Assembly: GCF_018100925.1 (NCBI RefSeq)
Contig: NZ_JAGJEH010000012.1
Coordinates: forward strand, 100,607 to 164,606
Direction of reading: 5' to 3'
DNA length: 64,000 nucleotides
DNA from: Pseudoalteromonas luteoviolacea
GTDB lineage: Bacteria; Pseudomonadota; Gammaproteobacteria; Enterobacterales; Alteromonadaceae
The notes beneath the pieces are model-generated. The model searched no databases. It was not told the origin of the DNA and worked only from the letters and a program-made list of their open reading frames with translations. This document shows positions 42,770 to 51,245 of this stretch, piece by piece (position 1 is the first letter of the stretch; every line of letters starts with the position of its first letter). The translations under genes were made by a program, and so were the position numbers.

Positions 42770-43308
42770 CTAGACGCGTAGAATTCATCCTTGGCGGTGC
42801 TCGTTCTGGAAAAAGTTCGATGGCGGAGCTCCGAGCACAAAGCTGGTTGGCTTCAGGCAATGTTCAAGAGCTGATTTATCTGGCAACGGCTCAGGGTAAA
42901 GATGAAGAAATGGCATGCAGAATTATGCATCATAAAGCCAATAGAGACCCCTGCTGGCAAGTCATTGAGTGCCCTTGGCACATAGCGCCCATTATCGCTC
43001 AATTAAAACCTTCGCAATGCGTACTTGTAGATTGCTTAACACTCTGGTTGACATACGGCTTGTGTGAGGTTGAGTGGTCGGAATATCAAACACAAAAAAA
43101 GCACCTGATTGACGCGTTGTTAGCGACTTCTGGAAGCGTGATACTTGTGAGTAATGAAGTGGGTCATGGCATCGTACCTTTGGGTGAATTAAGTCGACAA
43201 TTTGTCGATGAGTCGGGGCGTTTGAATCAAGAAGTTGCGGGCATTGCCGATCAAGTGGACTTTGTGATGGCGGGTTTGGCATTAAATTTAAAACGTGGTT
43301 TAAAATGA
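42766..43308 (+). CDS. cobU: Adenosylcobinamide kinase / guanylyltransferase
   Basis: A bifunctional enzyme (180 residues) that phosphorylates adenosylcobinamide and transfers GMP to it. The P-loop GGARSGKS is at 10-17. The GMP-linked histidine is probably His56 (RIMHHKANR), and VLVDCLTLWLT plus SNEVGHGIVP are family motifs. I chose the ATG at 42766, overlapping cobS by four bases; the longer frame from 42700 lies inside cobS. It overlaps cobQ by four bases. Confidence 0.95.
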   Translation: MTRRVEFILGGARSGKSSMAELRAQSWLASGNVQELIYLATAQGKDEEMACRIMHHKANRDPCWQVIECPWHIAPIIAQLKPSQCVLVDCLTLWLTYGLCEVEWSEYQTQKKHLIDALLATSGSVILVSNEVGHGIVPLGELSRQFVDESGRLNQEVAGIADQVDFVMAGLALNLKRGLK

Positions 43309-44774
43309 AAACAATAATGGTTCAGGGGACTACCTCTGATGCAGGTAAAAGCACTTTGGTGGCTGGTTTATGCCGTTTGGCTGCAAGAAAGGGCATGCAA
43401 GTCGCCCCGTTTAAGCCGCAAAATATGGCGCTTAATAGTGCGGTTACTCCTTGCGGAGGAGAGATCGGGCGAGCACAGGCGCTCCAAGCCATGGCTGCAA
43501 AAGTCCCATTAAGTGTCGACTTTAATCCAATTTTGCTAAAGCCTAACTCGGACACTGGTGCACAGGTCATTGTGCATGGTCATGCACTGACTAATATGGA
43601 AGCGGCTGGGTATCAGGATTATAAAGGGGTTGCTATGCAGGCCGTATTGGCGTCTCACCAAAGGTTGGGCCAGTCTTATCAGCTCTGTTTGGTAGAGGGA
43701 GCGGGAAGTCCGGCAGAAATCAACCTCAGAGAAAATGATATCGCCAATATGGGGTTTGCGTGTGAAGTAAATTGTCCAGTTATTATCATTGCTGATATCG
43801 ATAAAGGAGGTGTATTCGCACATCTAGTTGGTACTTTAGCACTGTTAAGTGAACAAGAGCAGGCGTTGGTGCAAGGTTTTGTTATCAATCGATTTAGGGG
43901 TGATATCGGGTTACTACAATCCGGCTTAGATTGGCTAGAGGAGTATACTGGTAAACCAGTATTGGGTGTTTTGCCTTATCTACATGATTTAGCCTTAGAT
44001 GCAGAAGATGCGGTAACAATAGAAAATCGAACAGAGAACGCCAGTTTGAATATTGCTGTTTTACTATTGCCTCATATTAGTAATCATACCGACTTTGATA
44101 GTCTTAGGCTAAACCCCAAGGTGGATTTGAGATATGTTCGCCATGGAGAAAAAATCGGAAACGTTGATCTCATCATCATTCCAGGTAGTAAAAATGTCAC
44201 TAGTGATTTGGCTTTTTTGTGTAGTGAAGGGTGGGATCAGGAAATTAAGCGTCACTTGAGGTATCAAGGAAAAGTATTAGGAATTTGCGGCGGCTTGCAG
44301 ATGCTCGGGCAAAAAATAGTAGATCCGCTCAATATCGAGTCGTCACAAAAGTTTACTATGGCGCTTGGTTTAGCCGCCTTAACCACCGAATTGAAAGAAA
44401 CGAAGCAACTGACCAATGTGTCAGGACATTGTTTATTAAACAACGGGAAAGTTGATATATCAGGGTATGAAATTCACTGTGGTCAGAGTGAGGGGGAAGC
44501 ACTTAAGCGGCCATTTTTAGCTTTCGTCGAACACCCGTTAGGTGCGGCTACGGATGGCTTTATTTCCGAAGATAATTTGATAGCAGGTACTTACTTGCAT
44601 GGTTTGTTTGATAACCCCGATACCAGTACCGCAATTTTGCAGTGGGCCAGCAATGGTAAATTTGATTGTAGTGGGTTTGATTTGGCGAAACACCGCGAAG
44701 CACAATTGGAAAAACTAGCTGATATTTGTGAGCAGCATCTAAATATAGACAAGATTTTTGCACTCGACGTATAG
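43305..44774 (+). CDS. cobQ: Cobyric acid synthase
   Basis: Amidates the side chains b, d, e and g of adenosylcobyrinate a,c-diamide with glutamine and ATP (489 residues). An N-terminal ATPase domain starts VQGTTSDAGKSTLVAGL, and a C-terminal class I-like glutamine amidotransferase domain carries the catalytic Cys in GICGGLQMLGQ and the His in GTYLHGLFDN. It overlaps cobU by four bases (ATGA). It is the only gene here that acts before cobinamide, so its substrate must come from genes elsewhere or from imported cobyrinic derivatives. Confidence 0.94.
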   Translation: MKTIMVQGTTSDAGKSTLVAGLCRLAARKGMQVAPFKPQNMALNSAVTPCGGEIGRAQALQAMAAKVPLSVDFNPILLKPNSDTGAQVIVHGHALTNMEAAGYQDYKGVAMQAVLASHQRLGQSYQLCLVEGAGSPAEINLRENDIANMGFACEVNCPVIIIADIDKGGVFAHLVGTLALLSEQEQALVQGFVINRFRGDIGLLQSGLDWLEEYTGKPVLGVLPYLHDLALDAEDAVTIENRTENASLNIAVLLLPHISNHTDFDSLRLNPKVDLRYVRHGEKIGNVDLIIIPGSKNVTSDLAFLCSEGWDQEIKRHLRYQGKVLGICGGLQMLGQKIVDPLNIESSQKFTMALGLAALTTELKETKQLTNVSGHCLLNNGKVDISGYEIHCGQSEGEALKRPFLAFVEHPLGAATDGFISEDNLIAGTYLHGLFDNPDTSTAILQWASNGKFDCSGFDLAKHREAQLEKLADICEQHLNIDKIFALDV

Positions 44775-44783
44775 GAGTCAAGT

Positions 44784-45383
44784 ATGACAGACAAAAAACA
44801 AGAAAAGCACAAAGAGAGACAACAAAAAGTTAAAGAGCAAGTTGATCAAAAAGTCGCACAGGCCACAATTGAGCAAGGTATTCTTCAAGTGATCACCGGG
44901 AACGGGAAAGGTAAGTCGACATCTGGCTTTGGTACAGTGGCGCGTTGTGTCGGCCACGGAATGAAAGCAGCGGTAGTACAATTTATCAAGGGTACTTGGG
45001 AATGTGGTGAACGCAATTTATTGGAAAGTGCAGGCGTGCCGTTTGCTGTTATGAAAACAGGCTTTACTTGGGAGACTCAAAATAGAGATACAGATACGCA
45101 AGCTGCGCAAGCGACGTGGCAACAAGCGAAGGCTTGGCTTCAGGATGATGAAATTAACTTGGTATTATTAGATGAGCTAACTTATATGGTGAGCTATGAC
45201 TACTTAGACTTGGATGAAGTGATTGAGGCATTGAATAACAGGCCTAAAATGCAATCAGTGATCATTACGGGTAGAGGAGCACACCGCCGCTTGACCGAAT
45301 TGGCCGATACGGTAAGTGAAGTCAGGAATGTTAAGCATGCTTTTGAAGCGGGAATTCAAGCACAAAAAGGGTTCGACTACTGA
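44784..45383 (+). CDS. cobO: Cob(I)yrinic acid a,c-diamide adenosyltransferase (BtuR/CobO type)
   Basis: Transfers the adenosyl group from ATP to the cobalt of corrinoids (199 residues). The P-loop GNGKGKST is at 39-46, and the family blocks VVQFIKGTWECGERN, LLDELTYMVSYDYL and ITGRGAHRRL are all present. A basic, lysine- and glutamine-rich N-terminus (1-25) is typical of BtuR/CobO. It starts nine bases after cobQ and overlaps the btuF start by one base. Confidence 0.95.
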   Translation: MTDKKQEKHKERQQKVKEQVDQKVAQATIEQGILQVITGNGKGKSTSGFGTVARCVGHGMKAAVVQFIKGTWECGERNLLESAGVPFAVMKTGFTWETQNRDTDTQAAQATWQQAKAWLQDDEINLVLLDELTYMVSYDYLDLDEVIEALNNRPKMQSVIITGRGAHRRLTELADTVSEVRNVKHAFEAGIQAQKGFDY

Positions 45384-46240
45384 TGCTCAAACAGGTTTTT
45401 ATGCTATCTATATTTGTGCTGCTGTACTCAAATAATACGCAGGCACAATCGGAAAAAGTGTTTAACCGTATAGTCGCATTGGCACCGCATATCGTTGAAA
45501 ACCTCTATGCAATCGGTGCTGGAAGTAAAATAGTGGGTACTGTTGAATATGCAGATTATCCAGAGGCTGCAAAAAAAATCCCTCGCATTGGTGGGTTTCA
45601 TGGTATTCAGCTAGAAAAAGTCTTGGCGCTTAAGCCTGATCTGGTGATTGTATGGCAAAGTGGCAACAAAGAAGGGGATATCGAGAAACTAAAATCACTA
45701 GGCATCCCAGTTGTTTATAGTGTGGCAAAAGATATTCATCAGGTTCCGAGGGAGTTAATGAAGTTAGGAAAACTGACAGGGCGAGAGGCGCAAGCTAAGT
45801 TGAAAGCCGATAAGTTTCTTTCCGATTATCATACTCTTGTTGAAAAGTACAAAAACATGTCGTCACTGGACGTCTTTTATCAATTATGGCCGTCACCTAT
45901 GATGACGATCAATGGTAATACGTGGATACACCAAACGTTATCAACATGTAAGGTGCGTAATGTCTTTGCTAATGCGACAACAGAGTACCCTCAAATAAGT
46001 CTTGAGAATGTCATCGCGAAGCATCCACAAGTCATTATCATTCCAAATGAGCGGGCAAAAAAGCAGCCACAAAAAGTCGACTGGCAGCTATGGACTGAAA
46101 TTCCAGCGGTTAAGCACAAGCAGTATATTGAAGTCGATGCAGATTTGCTGCACCGCTTTAGCACTCGAATGCTGACAGGAGTGAAAGATATGTGTGATAA
46201 ACTGCACGCATCACGAACTTACTACGGAAAACGAACATGA
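45383..46240 (+). CDS. btuF: Vitamin B12-binding periplasmic protein
   Basis: A periplasmic binding protein (285 residues) with a signal peptide of about 21 residues (ends NNTQA). RIVALAPHIVENLYAIGAG and VGTVEYADYPEAAKKIPRIG are typical of BtuF-type class III binding proteins, as are LKPDLVIVWQSG and the later NVIAKHPQVIIIP. It should bind imported corrinoid and pass it to BtuCD. Its separation from btuC and btuD by five synthesis genes is unusual compared with E. coli. It overlaps ung by four bases. Confidence 0.9.
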   Translation: MLKQVFMLSIFVLLYSNNTQAQSEKVFNRIVALAPHIVENLYAIGAGSKIVGTVEYADYPEAAKKIPRIGGFHGIQLEKVLALKPDLVIVWQSGNKEGDIEKLKSLGIPVVYSVAKDIHQVPRELMKLGKLTGREAQAKLKADKFLSDYHTLVEKYKNMSSLDVFYQLWPSPMMTINGNTWIHQTLSTCKVRNVFANATTEYPQISLENVIAKHPQVIIIPNERAKKQPQKVDWQLWTEIPAVKHKQYIEVDADLLHRFSTRMLTGVKDMCDKLHASRTYYGKRT

Positions 46241-46896
46241 CAACATGGCAAGAATTGTTGGGAGCAGAAAAACAGCAGCCTTATTTTCAAGATACGATGA
46301 CCTATGTTGCACAAAGACGCAACGAAGGTGTTGTTGTCTATCCGCCACAAGCGCAGGTGTTTGAAGCTTTTAAAGTGACAGAACTCAATGAGGTTAAAGT
46401 GGTAATACTGGGCCAAGACCCTTACCATGGCCCCAACCAAGCTCACGGGTTATGTTTTTCAGTATTGCCCGGTGTTAAGGCACCGCCTTCTCTTGCTAAC
46501 ATGTACAAAGAGTTGGCAACAGATATCACTGGGTTTACGATACCCGATCACGGCTATTTATTGCCTTGGGCAAAGCAAGGGGTATTGTTGCTAAATACGG
46601 TATTGACCGTAGAGCAGGGTCAAGCACATTCGCATAAACATTTAGGGTGGGAGCGCTTTACCGATGTGGTGATAGCACAGCTTAATGAGCATTGTGAAGG
46701 CGTTGTATTTCTTTTATGGGGCGCACATGCCCAGAAAAAAGGAAAGGCAATTGATGAGTCGCGCCATCATGTATTGCATGCGCCACATCCATCTCCTCTA
46801 TCCGCTCACAGAGGATTCTTTGGTTGTCAACATTTCTCTAAAACCAACAAACTACTAGAGTCAATGGGTAAAAGCCCCATTAACTGGCAAGTATAA
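46237..46896 (+). CDS. ung: Uracil-DNA glycosylase
   Basis: Family 1 uracil-DNA glycosylase (219 residues) that removes uracil from DNA and starts base-excision repair. The water-activating Asp61 sits in GQDPYHGPNQAHG, and the second motif HPSPLSAHRGFFG (near 185) carries the catalytic His. The ATG overlaps the btuF stop (ATGA), so it looks translationally coupled to the cobalamin operon. Two hairpins follow the stop. Confidence 0.97.
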   Translation: MTTWQELLGAEKQQPYFQDTMTYVAQRRNEGVVVYPPQAQVFEAFKVTELNEVKVVILGQDPYHGPNQAHGLCFSVLPGVKAPPSLANMYKELATDITGFTIPDHGYLLPWAKQGVLLLNTVLTVEQGQAHSHKHLGWERFTDVVIAQLNEHCEGVVFLLWGAHAQKKGKAIDESRHHVLHAPHPSPLSAHRGFFGCQHFSKTNKLLESMGKSPINWQV

Positions 46897-46904
46897 TCAA
46901 GTTA

Positions 46905-46926
46905 CTGGCATGCTTTCGCATGCCAG
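46905..46926 (+). terminator. Hairpin directly after ung
   Basis: Perfect 9-bp stem CTGGCATGC / GCATGCCAG with a TTTC loop, eight bases after the ung stop. No T-run; the terminator at 46946 follows. Confidence 0.5.
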
Positions 46927-46945
46927 TGCATACGGTCAGACAAAC

Positions 46946-46974
46946 AAAAGGCTCTAATTTATAGAGCCTTTTTG
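46946..46974 (+). terminator. Bidirectional terminator between ung and a DUF3545 gene
   Basis: The 11-bp stem AAAAGGCTCTA / TAGAGCCTTTT with a five-base loop has A/T runs on both sides. It can end both the B12-ung transcript and the convergent small gene. Confidence 0.9.
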
Positions 46975-47166
46975 TTATATAAAATCGAGTTCGTCTAAAT
47001 CGACGCTGTCTGCGAATATGTCTAGTTCTTCCAATTCCTTACGAAGGCGTTGTCGGTCTTTAAGCGCTTCTATTTCACGCCACTTTCTTTTTTTCCCCTT
47101 CGATGAGGCTTTCTTTTTTGGTTCCGGACTTTCTATTACTTCTATCATATCGTCTAGGCTATCCAT
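46975..47166 (-). CDS. DUF3545-like small basic protein
   Basis: A 63-residue protein of a family that I recognise as DUF3545 from the basic centre and the stretch KRKWREIEALKDRQRLRKEL. Acidic ends flank a lysine-rich centre (PKKKASSKGKKRKW). It ends LDLDELDFI-like (DSVDLDELDFI). There is no membrane segment or signal. The function is unknown. An AGGAG-type ribosome site (AGGAGATATTC on the minus strand) precedes the ATG, and it is transcribed alone. Confidence 0.75.
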   Translation of the reverse strand: MDSLDDMIEVIESPEPKKKASSKGKKRKWREIEALKDRQRLRKELEELDIFADSVDLDELDFI

Positions 47167-47421
47167 GAATATCTCCTATTGATGTACTAACCTCAAAACA
47201 TGTGTTTTAGCATTACCCCATTTGCACGAAAAACACACTTGAGTAATGCTGGTATACCACAGACAGTAGAAAAATAAAACACTAATATGTATTTAAAGTG
47301 AAAACAAGGTGACAGTTTAATTACAGAAATCGATTGAGGAAATATTGCAGTTTTTGAATGAAACGTGGCTCTGGTTAGGGTACTATAGTGCCTCAAAAAT
47401 AAATAAGTAATGGAAATATTT

Positions 47422-47727
47422 ATGAAAAAAGCAATACTAGCCTCTTCTCTTTTGTTCGCTTCTCTTAACGCTATGGCTAACCCATCTGGCAAGTCAATAG
47501 ATCTTGTTTTTCACTGTGGTGAAAACTTTGCGATTTCAGCTGGTGGTAAGCTATACCTACTAGACAGCACAGCCTTTTCTGAAGCCCAGTACAACCGTTT
47601 GTATAGCATGGCAATGACCATGGTAACGACAGGCAAAGCTGCGGGGAGTGTATTCACTTCTGGTGGTACAATCAGGTGGTGTGGTAACGATGTGACTAAG
47701 ATTACAAACTTAAGCATGCGTCGATAA
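47422..47727 (+). CDS. Small secreted protein, unknown function
   Basis: A 101-residue protein with a clear signal peptide (MKKAILASSLLFASLNAMA, cleaved after about residue 19). The mature part has two cysteines (HCGENF and RWCGND) that could form a disulfide in the periplasm. I recognise no family. I chose the ATG at 47422, with GGAAA seven bases upstream, over one four codons earlier. It stands alone between a promoter-bearing gap (47167-47421) and a strong bidirectional terminator. Confidence 0.8.
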   Translation: MKKAILASSLLFASLNAMANPSGKSIDLVFHCGENFAISAGGKLYLLDSTAFSEAQYNRLYSMAMTMVTTGKAAGSVFTSGGTIRWCGNDVTKITNLSMRR

Positions 47728-47750
47728 TCTGCGGCATGCTGTAGAGCAAT

Positions 47751-47777
47751 AAAAAAAGCGCCTTTGGCGCTTTTTTA
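47751..47777 (+). terminator. Bidirectional terminator between the small secreted-protein gene and talB
   Basis: The 11-bp stem AAAAAAGCGCC / GGCGCTTTTTT with a TTT loop lies between the two convergent stops. Confidence 0.93.
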
Positions 47778-47790
47778 CATTTTAACCAAA

Positions 47791-48741
47791 TTATAATTTG
47801 GTCACTTCTGACTCTAAAATTTCCTGAGCATGCGCAAATGCTCTTATACCCTCTGCGAGTTTTTCAGTAGCCATTGCATCTTGGTTATGTAACCAGCGGA
47901 ACTCACTCTCAGTTAATGGAGCTGGCTTCTCAGCGCTAGCTTGGGCATTTTCCAGCAAGTAGTCTTCGGTTGCAGGTAATTCACCAAGCTCTTCTAATAG
48001 AGCTGGGCTGATTGTCAGTTTATCACACCCAGTCAGTGCAACGATTTCTCCAGTGTTACGGAAGCTTGCACCCATTACGACTGTTTTATAACCGTGGCGT
48101 TTGTAGAAATCGTAAATGGTACGAACAGATTGTACACCTGGGTCGTCTAGCGGATCAGTTGGCTTATCAACACCATGGGCAACGTGCCAGTCAAGAATAC
48201 GGCCAACAAATGGTGAGATAAGAAATACATTTGCGTCCGCGCATGCGCGTGCCTGAGCTTGGCTAAATAGCAGTGTTAAGTTACATTTAACGCCCTGCTT
48301 TTCTAACTCTTCAGCTGCTTTAATACCTTCCCAAGTTGAAGCTATCTTGATGAGGATTTTGTCTTTGCTTACACCTTGCTCTTCATATAGTGCTAGCAGT
48401 TGTTGTGCCTTTGCAATGGTTGCCTGTGTATCGAATGACAAACGAGCATCAACCTCTGTTGAAATATAACCCGGAACAATGCTTGCGATTTCTTTGCCAA
48501 TTAATACAGCGAAATAATCACAGGCCAACTCAACTTGCTTTTGCTCGTCTTGCTCATGAGATTTTGCGTAATCTAACGCTTGTTTTAGAAACGGCTGATA
48601 GGCAGGCGTTTGTGCTGCTTTAAGTAAAAGTGATGGATTAGTTGTTGCGTCTTCCGGTTGGTGTTTACGGATCGCTTCGATGTCGCCAGTATCGGCAACA
48701 ATCGACGAATGCTGTTTTAGCCTATCTAATGCTGAAGTCAT
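47791..48741 (-). CDS. talB: Transaldolase B
   Basis: Transfers dihydroxyacetone units between sugar phosphates in the non-oxidative pentose phosphate pathway (316 residues). The Schiff-base lysine is Lys132 (ILIKIASTWEGI), exactly as in E. coli TalB. DATTNPSLLLKA and SPFVGRILDWH are family motifs. I chose the ATG at 48741 behind GAGGA; the longer frame from 48798 adds nineteen unlikely residues. It is transcribed alone; 48742-49035 upstream shows no other gene. Confidence 0.97.
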   Translation of the reverse strand: MTSALDRLKQHSSIVADTGDIEAIRKHQPEDATTNPSLLLKAAQTPAYQPFLKQALDYAKSHEQDEQKQVELACDYFAVLIGKEIASIVPGYISTEVDARLSFDTQATIAKAQQLLALYEEQGVSKDKILIKIASTWEGIKAAEELEKQGVKCNLTLLFSQAQARACADANVFLISPFVGRILDWHVAHGVDKPTDPLDDPGVQSVRTIYDFYKRHGYKTVVMGASFRNTGEIVALTGCDKLTISPALLEELGELPATEDYLLENAQASAEKPAPLTESEFRWLHNQDAMATEKLAEGIRAFAHAQEILESEVTKL

Positions 48742-49035
48742 GCTGTCCTCATTCCTATATTTGCAGCTATAAATAAAATTACACACCTTATGTTGCAATA
48801 CCGTGATCAGCTTTTATAGGTCAAATGTCCGCATGACTTATATCATATGGTTTTGTCCTAGCCGGTTTTGGTCATTTTTATAATAAGGCGAGTTATGTTT
48901 ACCCACAGTAAGGTGCTGTCTATTACCTAGTGGTTACGTGACTGAGCAACTGAAGGCGGAAGATTTTACGCTTGCGATCAACTGTGGATAGTGTTGAAAT
49001 TGACATTAATCAATATTTAAGTCAATAGGCTATCA

Positions 49036-49815
49036 ATGATCACGGTAATTTCACCCGCAAAAAATCTCGATTACGACTCTAGCGTGCCAACAACGCAACA
49101 CACCCTACCTGAGTTATTGACGCATTCAGAAGCATTAATTTCAGTATGTCGTGATTTAAGTCCTCAAGAAATCGGCAGTTTAATGAAAATCAGCGATAAA
49201 CTGGCTGGTTTAAATGCGGCGAGATTTGCCGAGTGGTCACAGCCTTTTACCATTGATAATGCAAGACAAGCCATTTTTGCATTTAATGGTGATGTATACG
49301 CAGGTTTAGATGCCACCAGCTTACCGCAAAATGTTTTGGAGCATACGCAGCAGCATTTACGGATTTTATCTGGCTTGTATGGGCTGTTGAGACCTTTGGA
49401 TCTTATGCAAGCATACCGTTTAGAAATGGGTACTAAGCTTGCCAATTCACGAGGGAAAAACCTCTATGAGTTTTGGGGCAGCATTATTGCAGATAAGCTT
49501 AATGAAGCTCTGGCAGAGTCAGATTCAAAGCAGCTTGTTAACCTTGCTTCTAATGAGTATTTTAAAGCAGTTGATAAAAAGGCGCTGAAAGCAGATATTA
49601 TCACGCCAGTATTTAAAGACTGCAAGAATGGTCAGTATAAAGTGATCAGTTTTTATGCTAAAAAAGCACGAGGAATGATGGCAAGATATATTATGGAAAA
49701 TAAAATAAATGATATCGAGTCATTAAAGGAATTTAACACTTCCGGTTATTACTTTAGCGAAGAAGCGACAACTAAAGCCAATGAGCCGGTATTTTTAAGA
49801 GAAGAGCAGGCATGA
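49036..49815 (+). CDS. yaaA: YaaA, peroxide stress resistance protein
   Basis: A 259-residue YaaA/DUF328 protein. In E. coli it lowers intracellular free iron during H2O2 stress and has a DNA-binding fold. The start ITVISPAKNLDYDS, NGDVYAGLDA, LSGLYGLLRPLDLMQAYRLEMG and FYAKKARGMMARY are diagnostic. It overlaps the lipoprotein gene after it by four bases (ATGA). The gap upstream contains no visible OxyR site that I could identify. Confidence 0.94.
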   Translation: MITVISPAKNLDYDSSVPTTQHTLPELLTHSEALISVCRDLSPQEIGSLMKISDKLAGLNAARFAEWSQPFTIDNARQAIFAFNGDVYAGLDATSLPQNVLEHTQQHLRILSGLYGLLRPLDLMQAYRLEMGTKLANSRGKNLYEFWGSIIADKLNEALAESDSKQLVNLASNEYFKAVDKKALKADIITPVFKDCKNGQYKVISFYAKKARGMMARYIMENKINDIESLKEFNTSGYYFSEEATTKANEPVFLREEQA

Positions 49816-50030
49816 AAAAAATAGTAGCTATTGGGCTTTTTATATTATTACAAGGATGTGGTACACGAGTGTCAATTTTAAACTCCAGTGGTGAAATTTC
49901 ATGTCAACATAAACAGCAAGAGTGCCTTAGCATATGTAAAGAAGATGGACTTACACAACCATGTGCACAGCAATGCCAAGCAGAATCAATCTGTGAAGTT
50001 ACTCCGCACCCCGACGTAGAAGTATATTAG
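49812..50030 (+). CDS. Small cysteine-rich lipoprotein, unknown function
   Basis: A 72-residue predicted lipoprotein. The signal peptide ends in the lipobox LLQGC (lipidated Cys16), and the short mature part has six more cysteines (within ISCQHKQQECLSICKE, QPCAQQCQAE and SICEV), enough for three disulfides. The ATG overlaps the yaaA stop, so it is translated with a peroxide-resistance gene. I know no family. The cysteine content fits a redox or structural role outside the membrane; that is inference. Confidence 0.75.
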   Translation: MKKIVAIGLFILLQGCGTRVSILNSSGEISCQHKQQECLSICKEDGLTQPCAQQCQAESICEVTPHPDVEVY

Positions 50031-50069
50031 TAATTTGGTCCGATTTATAAAGTTCACAGGCAGTATGCC

Positions 50070-51245
50070 TTGAACAAAAATGTTTTCTTACTAGCTTGCT
50101 GCCAAGGACTGATGACGACTGGGAATATTTTGTTAGTCACCATCTGTGCTTTAGTGGGCCAAATGTTAAGCTCGTCAGCGTCATTGACAACCCTGCCAGT
50201 TGCAACGCAAATGTTTGGGTTGTTGCTCACAACTGTACCAGCATCTTTGGTAATGGCTAAAACTGGCCGAAAGTTAGGTTTCAGCATTGGCAATCTTATC
50301 GGTATATCTGGGGCTGTGATGGGATTTGGGGCCCTCTTGAGTAGTCAGTTTTATCTCTTTTGTTTAGCAACTTTCTTGATTGGCATCGGTATTGGCTTTG
50401 CGACTTTGTATCGTTTTGCTGCGATCGAAGCTAGCGATAAACCTGCCCGGGCAATCTCGATGATTATGGCAAGTGGCGCGATTGCAGCAGTACTAGGACC
50501 AAATTTAGCTGTTTGGGTAAATAATTATCTACCTGAAATTAACTATGCAAATTCATTTCTGGCTTTGAGTGGCATTTATGTTATCGCGCTAGTTTTGTTA
50601 CAACTCGTGAGCTTTGACGAGGTGTCAACACAACACACTCAACAAAAGCCAAGAGCAATTAAGAGTATCATTACTCAGCCTCAGTTCGCTGTAGCTGCAT
50701 TTATCGGTATGGTGAGTTACTCTGTCATGAATTTGTTAATGACAGCGACACCACTAGCCATGCACCGTCATGGTTTCGATCTGGCTGAGCTGGCTATGGT
50801 TATTGAGTGGCATGTTTTAGGCATGTTTTTGCCGTCTTTTTTTACTGGCAAACTTATTGAACGCTACGGTTCTATCACAATGATCATTGGCGGCTGTATT
50901 TTGATGTTTACGTGTACCTTGATTAACTTAACAGGAGAGAGTCAGTGGCACTTTTTAGTTGCAATGTTGCTCTTAGGTGTCGGTTGGAATTTTATGTTTA
51001 TCAGTGCTACATCGCTAGTTAGCCAAACATATTTTCCACATGAGCGCGCTAAGTCACAAGCAGCAAACGAATTTTTCGTATTTAGTATGGTTGCGTTGTC
51101 ATCTTTGTTTGCCGGGTGGATCGAGAGTACTATTGGATGGCAAGCACTCAATATAGGGTCTGCACCGATTTTGATATTGGCGCTGATGGTGTCAATTTGG
51201 TTTAAGCGACATACACCCCCTGTGCCACTAGCAAATAGGCTTTAA
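50070..51245 (+). CDS. MFS transporter, substrate unknown
   Basis: A 391-residue major facilitator with about twelve membrane segments. The start appears to be TTG at 50070 (MNKNVFLLACC), which is uncommon; AGG lies about ten bases before it. The inter-helix loop SLVMAKTGRKLGFSIG corresponds to the MFS signature between helices 2 and 3. No substrate motif is recognised. Its end overlaps the end of the convergent gene by 44 bases. The nearest relatives are probably drug- or metabolite-type exporters; this is a guess from the fold. Confidence 0.8.
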   Translation: MNKNVFLLACCQGLMTTGNILLVTICALVGQMLSSSASLTTLPVATQMFGLLLTTVPASLVMAKTGRKLGFSIGNLIGISGAVMGFGALLSSQFYLFCLATFLIGIGIGFATLYRFAAIEASDKPARAISMIMASGAIAAVLGPNLAVWVNNYLPEINYANSFLALSGIYVIALVLLQLVSFDEVSTQHTQQKPRAIKSIITQPQFAVAAFIGMVSYSVMNLLMTATPLAMHRHGFDLAELAMVIEWHVLGMFLPSFFTGKLIERYGSITMIIGGCILMFTCTLINLTGESQWHFLVAMLLLGVGWNFMFISATSLVSQTYFPHERAKSQAANEFFVFSMVALSSLFAGWIESTIGWQALNIGSAPILILALMVSIWFKRHTPPVPLANRL

